Origin: Clostridia bacterium
GTDB taxonomy: Bacteria; Bacillota; Clostridia; Christensenellales; Borkfalkiaceae
Reading direction: 5' to 3'
Assembly: GCA_900766495.1 (NCBI GenBank)
Contig: CAAFVM010000045.1
Span: 1-64,000 of the forward strand
DNA length: 64,000 nt
Below are positions 8,706 to 16,988 of this stretch, piece by piece. Under the pieces are notes generated by a model that did no database searches, was not told the origin of the DNA, and saw only the letters and a list, made by a program, of their open reading frames with translations. Each line of letters starts with the position of its first letter. Position 1 is the first letter of the stretch. The position numbers and the translations under genes are program-made.

Positions 8706-10693
8706 CTTTACTTATCCCTTTAGGGCTGTTGGGCTTACTCGGCGTAGCGGCTCTGATAATCATATATATTATAAAGCCGAATTACCAGCAGAAATTCGTT
8801 TCGAGCACTTTCGTTTGGAAATTAAGCTTGAAATACAAAAAACGCAGGTTTTCGGCAAATAAACTGCGGAATATACTGCTTATAATCTGCCAGGTGCTTA
8901 TTTTGGTATCGTGCGCGGTAATTCTTTCGCAGCCGGCGCTTATCCTGCAAACGCAGGTCGACCGCGGCGAGGTGGTTTTAGTTATCGACGCTTCGGCGAG
9001 CATGCGCGCGCAGACCGACGATATTTCACGCTTCGAACGCGCGGTTAATTCGGCTTACTCTCTTGCCGAAAAAACTTTCGATTCGAACGGAATAGTTTCG
9101 GTCGTGCTTGCGGGGAAAGACAATTCGTTTATAGTTCAGCGCGAAAGCAGCGAAACCAAGCAAAGCGCGTTAGAAGCCATAAGCGGGCTTATCGACGAAG
9201 ATTTAACCCAGTGCACCTACGGCTCGGCGGATATCGATTCGGCAATGGCTTTTTGCGAGCAGGTAACCGACGTTAACCCCGACGCTACCGTTTGCGTGTT
9301 TACCGATAATCAATACTCTTCGGTGCCGAAAGGGGTGGAAATCAACCTGATACGCGACCCCGAGGAATGGAACCTTGCTATTTTAAACGCAAAAGCCGAA
9401 CTTATCGACGGTTTTTATCAGATTACGGTCGAAATGGCGTGCTACGGGCGCGACGAGGTGGTAAGCCTCGAACTCGAAGTAAACGGAACCAACGCGGAAG
9501 ATTCTACTTCGGGCGACGGAACACAGTTGGTTCTTACCGCCGACAAAATAGATTTGGTTAACGACGCGGTAAAAAAGGTAATTTTTAAATATCAGCCCAC
9601 TTTGGACGACGTAAACACCGAAGACACGATGTATCGTCCGCTCGAGGGGTATGACGAGAGAATTTTCTCGTTTAAAAACATGCGTTTCCACGTAGAAGCC
9701 GACGACAATTACTCGCTCGACAACGACTTTTATATTTACGGCGGGCAGAAAGAAACGCTTAAAATTCAATACGCAAGCTCGAAGCCCAACACCTTTTTCC
9801 AAAACGCCGTAAACGTAGTTACAAGCGCGTTCAAATCGAAATACAACATTCTTCCCAAGTATGTAAAAGAGGGGGAAGATCCCGAGCTTTCGGGTTACGA
9901 TTTTTACATTTTCGAACACGGAATGCCCGCGAATCTTCCCACAGACGGCGTGGTGTTCCTCGTTGACCCCGACAACGCTCCCGCAAATTCGGGTTTTACG
10001 GTAAAGGGCAATTATAAGTTTGAAAGAACCGATATAGCGCTTACCTCTGTCAACGACGACGACCCGCTTATGAACTACCTTACCGCAAGCGATATTACAA
10101 TCAACAGCTATCAGGTGCTTGAAAAGGTAGACGCGTCGTATAAAATTTTAATGACTTGCAGCGCCGACGGCAATCCTCTGTTTATGTACAGGGAAACCAA
10201 CGTCGGAAATATCAAGCAAAAACTGGCGGTTTTATCGTTCAGCGTACACTATTCGAATATAGTTACGCTTCCCGAATTTCCGCTTATGTTATACAATATG
10301 TTCGAATATTTCTTCCCCGTCACGGTTGAGAAAAACGCTTTCGAGGTGTTTGACGATATATCACTCAACGCCCGCGGCGAGGTGCTGACGGTTAGCGGTC
10401 CCGATATGGCGGACACCGATTTTACCGAGTTTCCCGCGAAGGTAAGCGTATCGGTTCCCGGCGTTTACACTCTGCGCCAAACCACGTTTACGGGTAAAGA
10501 AATAGCCGAACAGATTTATGTAAAAACGCCTGCCGAAGAAAGCAATATTTTAGCCGTGCGCGATACGCTGGCTAATCCTTTCGTAAGCAAATCCACGAGC
10601 GATTATTACGGCGACCTGCTGTTCTATTTTGCGCTCGCTCTCGTCGTGTTGTTGTTTGCCGAATGGTGGCTGCAATCGCGCGACAATATGTGA
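8702..10693 (+). CDS. BatA-like membrane protein with VWA domain
   Basis: This 663-residue protein begins with a BatA-type N-terminus: a helix at about 4-24, a short basic loop, and a second helix at about 57-80. The next segment has a metal-site motif D96-A-S98-A-S100-M starting the VWA domain. A long extracytoplasmic beta-rich part follows. The protein ends with a membrane helix near 635-655 just before a short basic tail. This arrangement matches aerotolerance-type (Bat) VWA proteins that work with MoxR. The start ATG overlaps the stop of the DUF58 gene. A strong AGGAGGTGAG site for the next gene overlaps its stop codon. The exact function in this lineage is unknown; membrane location and coupling to MoxR are well supported. 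Confidence 0.85.
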   Translation: MTLLIPLGLLGLLGVAALIIIYIIKPNYQQKFVSSTFVWKLSLKYKKRRFSANKLRNILLIICQVLILVSCAVILSQPALILQTQVDRGEVVLVIDASASMRAQTDDISRFERAVNSAYSLAEKTFDSNGIVSVVLAGKDNSFIVQRESSETKQSALEAISGLIDEDLTQCTYGSADIDSAMAFCEQVTDVNPDATVCVFTDNQYSSVPKGVEINLIRDPEEWNLAILNAKAELIDGFYQITVEMACYGRDEVVSLELEVNGTNAEDSTSGDGTQLVLTADKIDLVNDAVKKVIFKYQPTLDDVNTEDTMYRPLEGYDERIFSFKNMRFHVEADDNYSLDNDFYIYGGQKETLKIQYASSKPNTFFQNAVNVVTSAFKSKYNILPKYVKEGEDPELSGYDFYIFEHGMPANLPTDGVVFLVDPDNAPANSGFTVKGNYKFERTDIALTSVNDDDPLMNYLTASDITINSYQVLEKVDASYKILMTCSADGNPLFMYRETNVGNIKQKLAVLSFSVHYSNIVTLPEFPLMLYNMFEYFFPVTVEKNAFEVFDDISLNARGEVLTVSGPDMADTDFTEFPAKVSVSVPGVYTLRQTTFTGKEIAEQIYVKTPAEESNILAVRDTLANPFVSKSTSDYYGDLLFYFALALVVLLFAEWWLQSRDNM

Positions 10694-10707
10694 GGAGGTG
10701 AGAAATT

Positions 10708-13680
10708 ATGTCTAGTTTCAGTATTCAATTTGCTCACCCGTGGCTGTTTTTATTGCTTATACCCGCGCTGTTTTTGGCGTTTTTCCCGTATTTCAGGTTA
10801 AGCAAACGTTACAGAAGAACCAGAAACCGCATTACCTCGCTGGTATTGCATACTTTGGTAATGGTTCTTGCTATATGCCTGTTTGTGGGAACCACTTTCC
10901 ATTACAGCATTCCCAATAAAGACAACGAGCTTATTCTCCTCGTAGACGTTTCCGACACCGAGGAAGAATCAGCCGAACAGCGCGACGAATTTGTGGAAAC
11001 CGTGCTCGATATGGCAAGGTTCGACAACTACAAGGTAGGCGTTGTGACTTTCGGTTATAACCAGGTTTACGCTGTACCGCTCACGCCCGACGTAGCGGGA
11101 ATTTACGACAAGTATAAGCTTGCCGAGCTTCCCGACCAAACGGCGACCAACCTCGCTTCGGCGCTGACTTACACGAAAGATTTATTTACAAACCCCTCAG
11201 GCGGTAAAATTTTGCTTATATCCGACGGTAAAGAAACCGACGAAAAAGCTCTTTCGGTTATAAGAAGCGTTTCGGCGCAGGGCATAAAAGTTGATACCGC
11301 GCTTGTAGGTTCGTCCTATTCAGGTTCCGACGTCCGCGTTGTGGAAGCAACCTTGCCCGAAACTCATATGAAATCGGGCGTGGAATACGATTTTTCCATT
11401 TCGTTACAGGTAAAAACAGGCGAAACTCCGCTTATAGGAACGGTTACGCTTTACGACAACGGCGTTGCCGACGAAGCTACCGCGCAGACCGTTGATCTTA
11501 CGAGCGGCACCCGCGATTTAACGTTTAAGCACTCGTTTGCAAGCGCGCTCGAAACCGGCGACGACGGTTTTCACGAAATACGTTTCGAGTTTACCGCGAC
11601 GGGCAGCGACGATTATATCGAACAAAATAACCTTTATTACACCTACGTAAAACTTGAAAATTTCAATAAAATCCTCGTGCTTTCGGGCGGCGGAAGCTCC
11701 GACGAACCCATAAAGCAGCTTTTGGATATAGACGATTACAAAACGCTCGGGCAGGACGGGCAGCCTATAAGCACCGTGGTTTCGCTTGACGTTTCGGCGT
11801 TTACCGAAGAGGATTATCCGAAGACGGTAGACCAGCTCCGCGAATACGATCAGGTTATTTTGAACAACGTGGCTTACGCGGATATGCCCACCGCCGAGGA
11901 AGAGGGATTTGAAGAAGATTTCGAAAAAATTCTTTATTCTTACGTTTACGAATACGGCGGCGGTTTGTTTACCGTGGGCGGCAACGAAAACGGCGACGTC
12001 GACACGGCGCACGCTTACAACCGCGTGGACGTCAGAAACAGCACCTATTTCAAACAACTTTTGCCGGTTGAGGTAATTAACTATACGCCGCCTATGGGGC
12101 TTACGGTTATAATCGACCGCTCCGGCTCGATGTCGGGGGCCGACGCCGACGGCAGAACGTTCTTCAACCTTGCGAAAGCGGGCGCGATTTCCTGCCTTAA
12201 CGCGTTGACCGATCGCGACTATATAAGTATAATGACGCTCGACTCGTATGCGGCTACCATTTTGCCGCTTACGCCAAGAACGCACGAAGCCGAAATTCTT
12301 GCCGCAATCGACAGTATCGAGGACGCGGGCGGCGGAACCGTTTATCAGGACGCTTTGGCTACCGCGGGTTCGGCTCTTGCCGGATTGAGCATGGTGGAAA
12401 AACGCCATATTATGATAGTAACCGACGGTCAGCCTAACGAAGACCCCGCCGATTACGAGGGAATAATCAAAGATTATTACAACGAGGGCAAGGGTAACAG
12501 TATAACTTTCTCGATTGTAGGCATAGGCGTAGACAGACCGCAAAACGCTGCGGAACTAGACAATATGACTTACGACGAGCTTGTTTCGACCAATCAGACC
12601 TCGCCTTATGCGATAATGCTTCGTATAGCCAAGCTCGGCGGCGGCAGACTGCACGTTTCTTCGAGGGACGATACCTCGTCGATTATCCCGAGCATGCGCG
12701 AAGACCTCAACTCGAAAGACCTTAAAGAGGTTACTCCCGAAAAGTTTTTCCCCACCGTTTACGATTTGACTTCGCCTCTGGTTAAAGACCTTAAAGTGAA
12801 CACCGACAACACGCTTAACGTTCAGCTGGGCGGTTATTACGGCGTAAAAGTGAAAAACGAAGCCAATTTGATTTTAACAGGTAACTATTCGGTTCCGCTT
12901 TACGCGCAATGGAAATACGGCAAGGGTATGGTGGGCAGTTTTATGTCCGACTTAAACGGCACGTGGTCGGGCGGCTTCCTTGACGGAACCGATTCGAACG
13001 GCGAAGCCGACGAAAGCGGACGCACGTTCCTGCTTAACGTAATTAACAACCTTATGCCTACCGAAAACATTCGTCCCAACGATATTTCGGTAAGTCTGAA
13101 AGAGGACAACTACACAAACTCGATGAGCGTTTACGCAGGGCTTGAAAGCGGCGAAAGCGTTGACGGCGCCATTACCGAAATGGGTGGTGAAGAACGTTCT
13201 ATCTCGCTTAATCAGTCGGGCGGCAACGGAGATTTTTATGTTACCGTGGCGCTTGACGCTACCAACAATTACAGCCGTTGCAATTTCGTTGTGAAAAAGG
13301 GCGGTATTTATAAAATTACTCTTATTAAAAATCACGCCGACGGAACCAAGAGCGAGTTTGTAACTTATAAAACTTTCTCATATTCCGAAGAATACGATTT
13401 CTCGGCGGGCGACGAAGAAACGGTTAAAAACCTTATGGACGATTTAGCCAAGAACGGCAACGGTTCGGCGATAGCCGACCTCGAAGACCCGTCCGAGGTG
13501 TTCGCGACGTTCGTTACCGAACTTTCGCGCTCGTTCGACCCGAGATGGCTGTTCGCTATTATAATTATAATTGCGTTCCTGCTCGATATTGCGGTTCGTA
13601 AGTTCAAATTCAAATGGCCGCACGAAATCATCCGCGACGCGAAAGCCAAAAAAGCGGAGGGTAAAAAAGAGGGTAAATAA
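10708..13680 (+). CDS. Large membrane protein with two VWA-type domains and a glutamine-amidotransferase-like segment
   Basis: This 990-residue protein starts at ATG 10708 with an excellent ribosome site (AGGAGGTGAG). Two N-terminal helices (about 12-28 and 44-62) are followed by a first VWA-like domain with D80-V-S-D-T84, where Thr replaces the last Ser of DxSxS. A middle region (about 317-460) contains VLSGGGSSDE and GGGLFTVGG stretches like the amidotransferase-like fold of large VWA proteins (COG5426-type; inference). A second, canonical VWA domain starts at D470-R-S-G-S474. After a long beta-rich region, a helix near 950-968 and a strongly basic tail anchor the C-terminus. It is the last gene of the MoxR block and is followed by a terminator. 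It probably holds most of the protein outside the membrane; ligand unknown. Confidence 0.85.
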   Translation: MSSFSIQFAHPWLFLLLIPALFLAFFPYFRLSKRYRRTRNRITSLVLHTLVMVLAICLFVGTTFHYSIPNKDNELILLVDVSDTEEESAEQRDEFVETVLDMARFDNYKVGVVTFGYNQVYAVPLTPDVAGIYDKYKLAELPDQTATNLASALTYTKDLFTNPSGGKILLISDGKETDEKALSVIRSVSAQGIKVDTALVGSSYSGSDVRVVEATLPETHMKSGVEYDFSISLQVKTGETPLIGTVTLYDNGVADEATAQTVDLTSGTRDLTFKHSFASALETGDDGFHEIRFEFTATGSDDYIEQNNLYYTYVKLENFNKILVLSGGGSSDEPIKQLLDIDDYKTLGQDGQPISTVVSLDVSAFTEEDYPKTVDQLREYDQVILNNVAYADMPTAEEEGFEEDFEKILYSYVYEYGGGLFTVGGNENGDVDTAHAYNRVDVRNSTYFKQLLPVEVINYTPPMGLTVIIDRSGSMSGADADGRTFFNLAKAGAISCLNALTDRDYISIMTLDSYAATILPLTPRTHEAEILAAIDSIEDAGGGTVYQDALATAGSALAGLSMVEKRHIMIVTDGQPNEDPADYEGIIKDYYNEGKGNSITFSIVGIGVDRPQNAAELDNMTYDELVSTNQTSPYAIMLRIAKLGGGRLHVSSRDDTSSIIPSMREDLNSKDLKEVTPEKFFPTVYDLTSPLVKDLKVNTDNTLNVQLGGYYGVKVKNEANLILTGNYSVPLYAQWKYGKGMVGSFMSDLNGTWSGGFLDGTDSNGEADESGRTFLLNVINNLMPTENIRPNDISVSLKEDNYTNSMSVYAGLESGESVDGAITEMGGEERSISLNQSGGNGDFYVTVALDATNNYSRCNFVVKKGGIYKITLIKNHADGTKSEFVTYKTFSYSEEYDFSAGDEETVKNLMDDLAKNGNGSAIADLEDPSEVFATFVTELSRSFDPRWLFAIIIIIAFLLDIAVRKFKFKWPHEIIRDAKAKKAEGKKEGK

Positions 13681-13705
13681 AATTGCCCGTTATGAAAAAA
13701 CACAC

Positions 13706-13746
13706 CGCGCCGCGTAAAAAACGGCGCGAAGCCGCAAGGCGGTTTT
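13706..13746 (+). terminator. Double-hairpin terminator closing the MoxR/VWA block
   Basis: CGCGCCG (13706-13712) pairs with CGGCGCG (13722-13728). Directly after it, AAGCCGC (13729-13735) pairs with GCGGTTT (13739-13745), followed by a T. Either stem could terminate; the second has the T run. Confidence 0.55.
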
Positions 13747-13829
13747 AACGATAAAATCGTTAAAAATTAACAAAAACCAAAAAAATCGTTAAAAATCGCT
13801 TTGCTAACCTTATGCGAGAGGAAATAAAA

Positions 13830-16715
13830 ATGAAAAAATTTAAGTTTATATTTCTTGTATGTCTGCTTGCTTTGTTTCCGCTCGTGTTCGCGGGGTGCGG
13901 CAAAACCGCGCTCGGCGCTCCTACGGGCGTAAACATAGACGACGACCTTAAACTTTCGTGGCAATCCGTAAAGGGCGCGCGCAGTTACGAGGTCGAAATC
14001 CAAAATGCCGACGGCGGAATTTATAAAACCGAAAAAACGCGTAAAGCCTATATTTCGCTTACCAAAGTCGACGAGGGCGACTATGTTATACGCGTTAAAG
14101 CCGTTGCCGACGAAAAGGACAAAGAAAATAAAGACTCCGAATGGTCTGCCGCAATCGAGTTTCAGAAAGGTTATGAAACCGGTTGTATTTATAAGCTTAT
14201 ACACAACGGCACCGAATACGAACTCATAAGGGCGGGCACGTCCTCCGGAACGTTCACCATTGCCGATACTTTCCGCGGTAAACCCGTGGTTTCTATAGGC
14301 GACGGCGCGTTTAACGGAAGCGGCAGGGTGCAGAACGTAGAGGTTACCGGCTCGTTTATTCAGTCGGTAGGCAACAACGCTTTTTACAACTGTTCCAAGC
14401 TCGAATCGATTGTTTTGCCCGATTCCGTAAACTATCTGGGCGAAAGGGCGTTTCAGTCTTGTCGTATGCTTAAAAACGCAAGATTGCCCTCAAAACTTAA
14501 GGAAATTCTTTCCTATACGTTTGCTTATTGCGGCAGTCTTGAAAGCATAACGTTACCAGATTCATTGGTTTATATCGGCGAATCCGCTTTTTCCGACTGC
14601 GTGTCGCTTAAAGAAATAGCAATTCCCGCGGGCGTTAAAAGCGTAGGCGACTATGCGTTTGCCTCCTGCTCGGTTACGACGACCGGAGAAAATGACGAGG
14701 TAATCGTAAGCGGGCTTGAAAAAGTTACTTTCGGCAACGCCATTCAAACGATAGGCAAATATGCGTTTTCTAAAAGCGCGGCGTTAAAAACCGTTACTTT
14801 TGCCGCAGATTGCCGCGTTCAGACCATCGACGATTCGGCTTTTGAAGATTGCACGTCGCTTGCGAGTATCGAACTGCCCGTAGGCTTAACCACCATAGGC
14901 GACAATGCGTTTTCGCTATGCAAAAAACTTAACGAAATAAGCATTCCGTCAACCGTGACGAGGGTAGGCGATTCCGCTTTCACCGGTACGGCGTTCTATT
15001 CCGAAGCCGCAAAAACGGGAAACGCGTTTATTTATGCCGATAAATGGCTTGTGGGCGTTACCGACGCGGCTAAAAAACTTACTACCATAACCGGTAGCGA
15101 AACCGTTCAGCCCGACGCTAAATTAAGGCTTTCGAATGCCGTAGTCGGTTTTGCCGACGCGGTGTTTATGAGCGCGACCGACGGAAGCACTTTCGCGTTT
15201 ACTTCTGTTACGTTCCCCGACAGTTTGAAATATATAGGCAATTACGCTTTTGTATATTGCAAAAAACTCACCCGTATCAATTCGCTTACCGATAACGCAA
15301 AACTTACGCAGGTAGGCGATTACGCGTTTTACGGTTGCACCGATCTTACGAAGGTAAACTTTAAAAGCCCCAAAGCGAAAGGTTCGTTAAAAAGAATAGG
15401 CGCGTGCGCGTTTTATAACTGTCCTCTTGCAAACAATGCCAGTCTTGTTCCCGACTCGGTCAATTCGATAGGGCAGAACGCGTTCAAAGGCACCGAGCTT
15501 TGGAAAAGTCCGGATTCGGACGGACTTATTTATGCAAACAACTGGGTTGTCGGCTATTCTACGCTTTCCAACGCGATGGTAACGTTTAAAAACGGAACCC
15601 GAGGAATTGCCGATTACGCTTTCGACGGTTGCGCCGATATAAAATCGGCGAATATGGCTAACGTTACGTTCGTGGGAAGAGGCGCGTTCGCCAACTGCGA
15701 AAACCTTACCAACGCATATTTCAACGTAAACCTTACGAGCATTGCCGACTATGCGTTTTATAAATGCACGTCGCTCAACGCGATAACGTTTCCGAAAGAT
15801 TTAACAAAAATAGGGCGTTCGGCTTTTTATAAATGCAGTTCTCTTACCCGCATAGACCTTTCCCGCGCGAAAGTAACCGAACTCGGAGAATACGCGTTTT
15901 ACGATTGCAAGAATCTGCAAAACCTGTTGCTTTGCGATACTTTGGAAGAAATTCCCGCGTATGCGTTTTACGGTTGCACGGCGTTAAAAGAACTTACCGT
16001 TCCCGCAAGCATAAAAACGATTGGCGAGCGCGCGTTCTATAAATCTTCGGCTCTTACGTCGCTTACGTTCGCGGGCGACGAAAACAGTTTGCTTGAAAGC
16101 ATAGGCGACAGCGCGTTTTACGGAAGCGAAACTCTCGCCCGTATCGACCTGCCGCAAAATATAGTAACGCTTGGCAATAAAGCGTTCTATAACTGCGTTA
16201 ACGCGGAGTACATCACTTTGGGCGGCGTTCAGAATATAGGCGAATACGCGTTTTACGGCGCGGCTGCTTTAAAGGAATTATCCATTCCCGAAAGCGTGAA
16301 AAGCATAGGCAAATTTGCGTTCAAAGGCGCTTCGCTCGTTAAGTCGGTTATAGTTCCCGATACTCTTGAAGTTATGGGCGCGCACGTGTTCTACGGAATG
16401 AAAGATGCAACTTTCTATTCGAACGCGAGCGGCATAAAAGGCGAGTGGGATAAATACTGGAACTCCTCGTTCCGCCCGGTGGTATGGAACGCGACGCTTT
16501 CCGAAGACAAAACTTACGTTGTTTCAATAACCGTAAGCGCGGGTAATTTCACCAACGCGAACGCGCTCGGCGGAATAGGCGACCCCGTAAGAAGCGGTAT
16601 GAAATTCCTCGGCTGGGCTAAAACCGAAAACGGAGAAGCCGAAATAGAAAGCGGCAAGATTACCGAGGTTGAGGACGGCACCGTGTTGTATGCGGTGTGG
16701 GGATACGAAGAGTAA
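13830..16715 (+). CDS. BspA-type LRR lipoprotein
   Basis: The 961-residue protein starts at ATG 13830, with the ribosome site AGAGGA 7-12 bases upstream. The in-frame ATG at 13812 lacks one and would precede the signal peptide. The signal peptide ends in FAGC with Cys23 as lipidation site, so the protein is anchored to the outer face of the membrane. Residues about 28-115 form a fibronectin type III-like domain (L-S-W near its start, Y-x-I-R-V-K-A later). About 125-880 is a long array of LRR_5/BspA repeats. The last 75 residues match an InlB_B/Flg_new repeat (FLGWA…VLYAVWGY). It is closely related in style to the truncated protein at the window start and probably acts as an adhesin or ligand-binding protein. 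The ligand is not predictable. Confidence 0.92.
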   Translation: MKKFKFIFLVCLLALFPLVFAGCGKTALGAPTGVNIDDDLKLSWQSVKGARSYEVEIQNADGGIYKTEKTRKAYISLTKVDEGDYVIRVKAVADEKDKENKDSEWSAAIEFQKGYETGCIYKLIHNGTEYELIRAGTSSGTFTIADTFRGKPVVSIGDGAFNGSGRVQNVEVTGSFIQSVGNNAFYNCSKLESIVLPDSVNYLGERAFQSCRMLKNARLPSKLKEILSYTFAYCGSLESITLPDSLVYIGESAFSDCVSLKEIAIPAGVKSVGDYAFASCSVTTTGENDEVIVSGLEKVTFGNAIQTIGKYAFSKSAALKTVTFAADCRVQTIDDSAFEDCTSLASIELPVGLTTIGDNAFSLCKKLNEISIPSTVTRVGDSAFTGTAFYSEAAKTGNAFIYADKWLVGVTDAAKKLTTITGSETVQPDAKLRLSNAVVGFADAVFMSATDGSTFAFTSVTFPDSLKYIGNYAFVYCKKLTRINSLTDNAKLTQVGDYAFYGCTDLTKVNFKSPKAKGSLKRIGACAFYNCPLANNASLVPDSVNSIGQNAFKGTELWKSPDSDGLIYANNWVVGYSTLSNAMVTFKNGTRGIADYAFDGCADIKSANMANVTFVGRGAFANCENLTNAYFNVNLTSIADYAFYKCTSLNAITFPKDLTKIGRSAFYKCSSLTRIDLSRAKVTELGEYAFYDCKNLQNLLLCDTLEEIPAYAFYGCTALKELTVPASIKTIGERAFYKSSALTSLTFAGDENSLLESIGDSAFYGSETLARIDLPQNIVTLGNKAFYNCVNAEYITLGGVQNIGEYAFYGAAALKELSIPESVKSIGKFAFKGASLVKSVIVPDTLEVMGAHVFYGMKDATFYSNASGIKGEWDKYWNSSFRPVVWNATLSEDKTYVVSITVSAGNFTNANALGGIGDPVRSGMKFLGWAKTENGEAEIESGKITEVEDGTVLYAVWGYEE

Positions 16716-16771
16716 AAAGCGGCTTGATTTTCCGGTAAAAACTGCATATTAAAACCTAAAAATAAAGAAAC

Positions 16772-16821
16772 TATAGATGGGAGTTGAGGGCGTGGTAATC
16801 ATGCATCGGCTCCCATCTATA
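16772..16821. repeat. Perfect 12-bp inverted repeat with 26-nt loop
   Basis: TATAGATGGGAG (16772-16783) and CTCCCATCTATA (16810-16821) are exact reverse complements around a 26-nt loop. No T run follows, so it is not a normal intrinsic terminator. It lies between the LRR lipoprotein and the promoter of the next gene. It could be an mRNA 3'-end stabiliser, an operator or the remnant of a small mobile element. Confidence 0.6.
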
Positions 16822-16885
16822 AGTTCAGCTAATATCAGCTATAAAAATATTGTATAATTATAACCGAAACGAGCAAATCGATAAC

Positions 16886-16913
16886 TTGACAACCCCCGAC
16901 AAAAAATGATAAT
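16886..16913 (+). promoter_or_regulatory. Sigma-A-type promoter for the 16989 lipoprotein gene
   Basis: A perfect -35 box TTGACA (16886-16891) and a -10 box GATAAT (16908-16913) are spaced by 16 bp, about 75 bp upstream of the start codon. A second TATAAT at 16853-16858 has no clear -35 partner. Confidence 0.65.
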
Positions 16914-16988
16914 ATTAATTGTCAATATATAAATAAACGCACACATATATGCAAATATTCATTTTTTAATGAATAAAGGAGCGAGCAA

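Noticed and set aside
13812..13829. Upstream ATG for the LRR lipoprotein
   Set aside because: It has no ribosome site and would put charged residues before the lipoprotein signal peptide.
16772..16821. Intrinsic terminator
   Set aside because: No T run follows either arm, so it is kept as an inverted repeat only.
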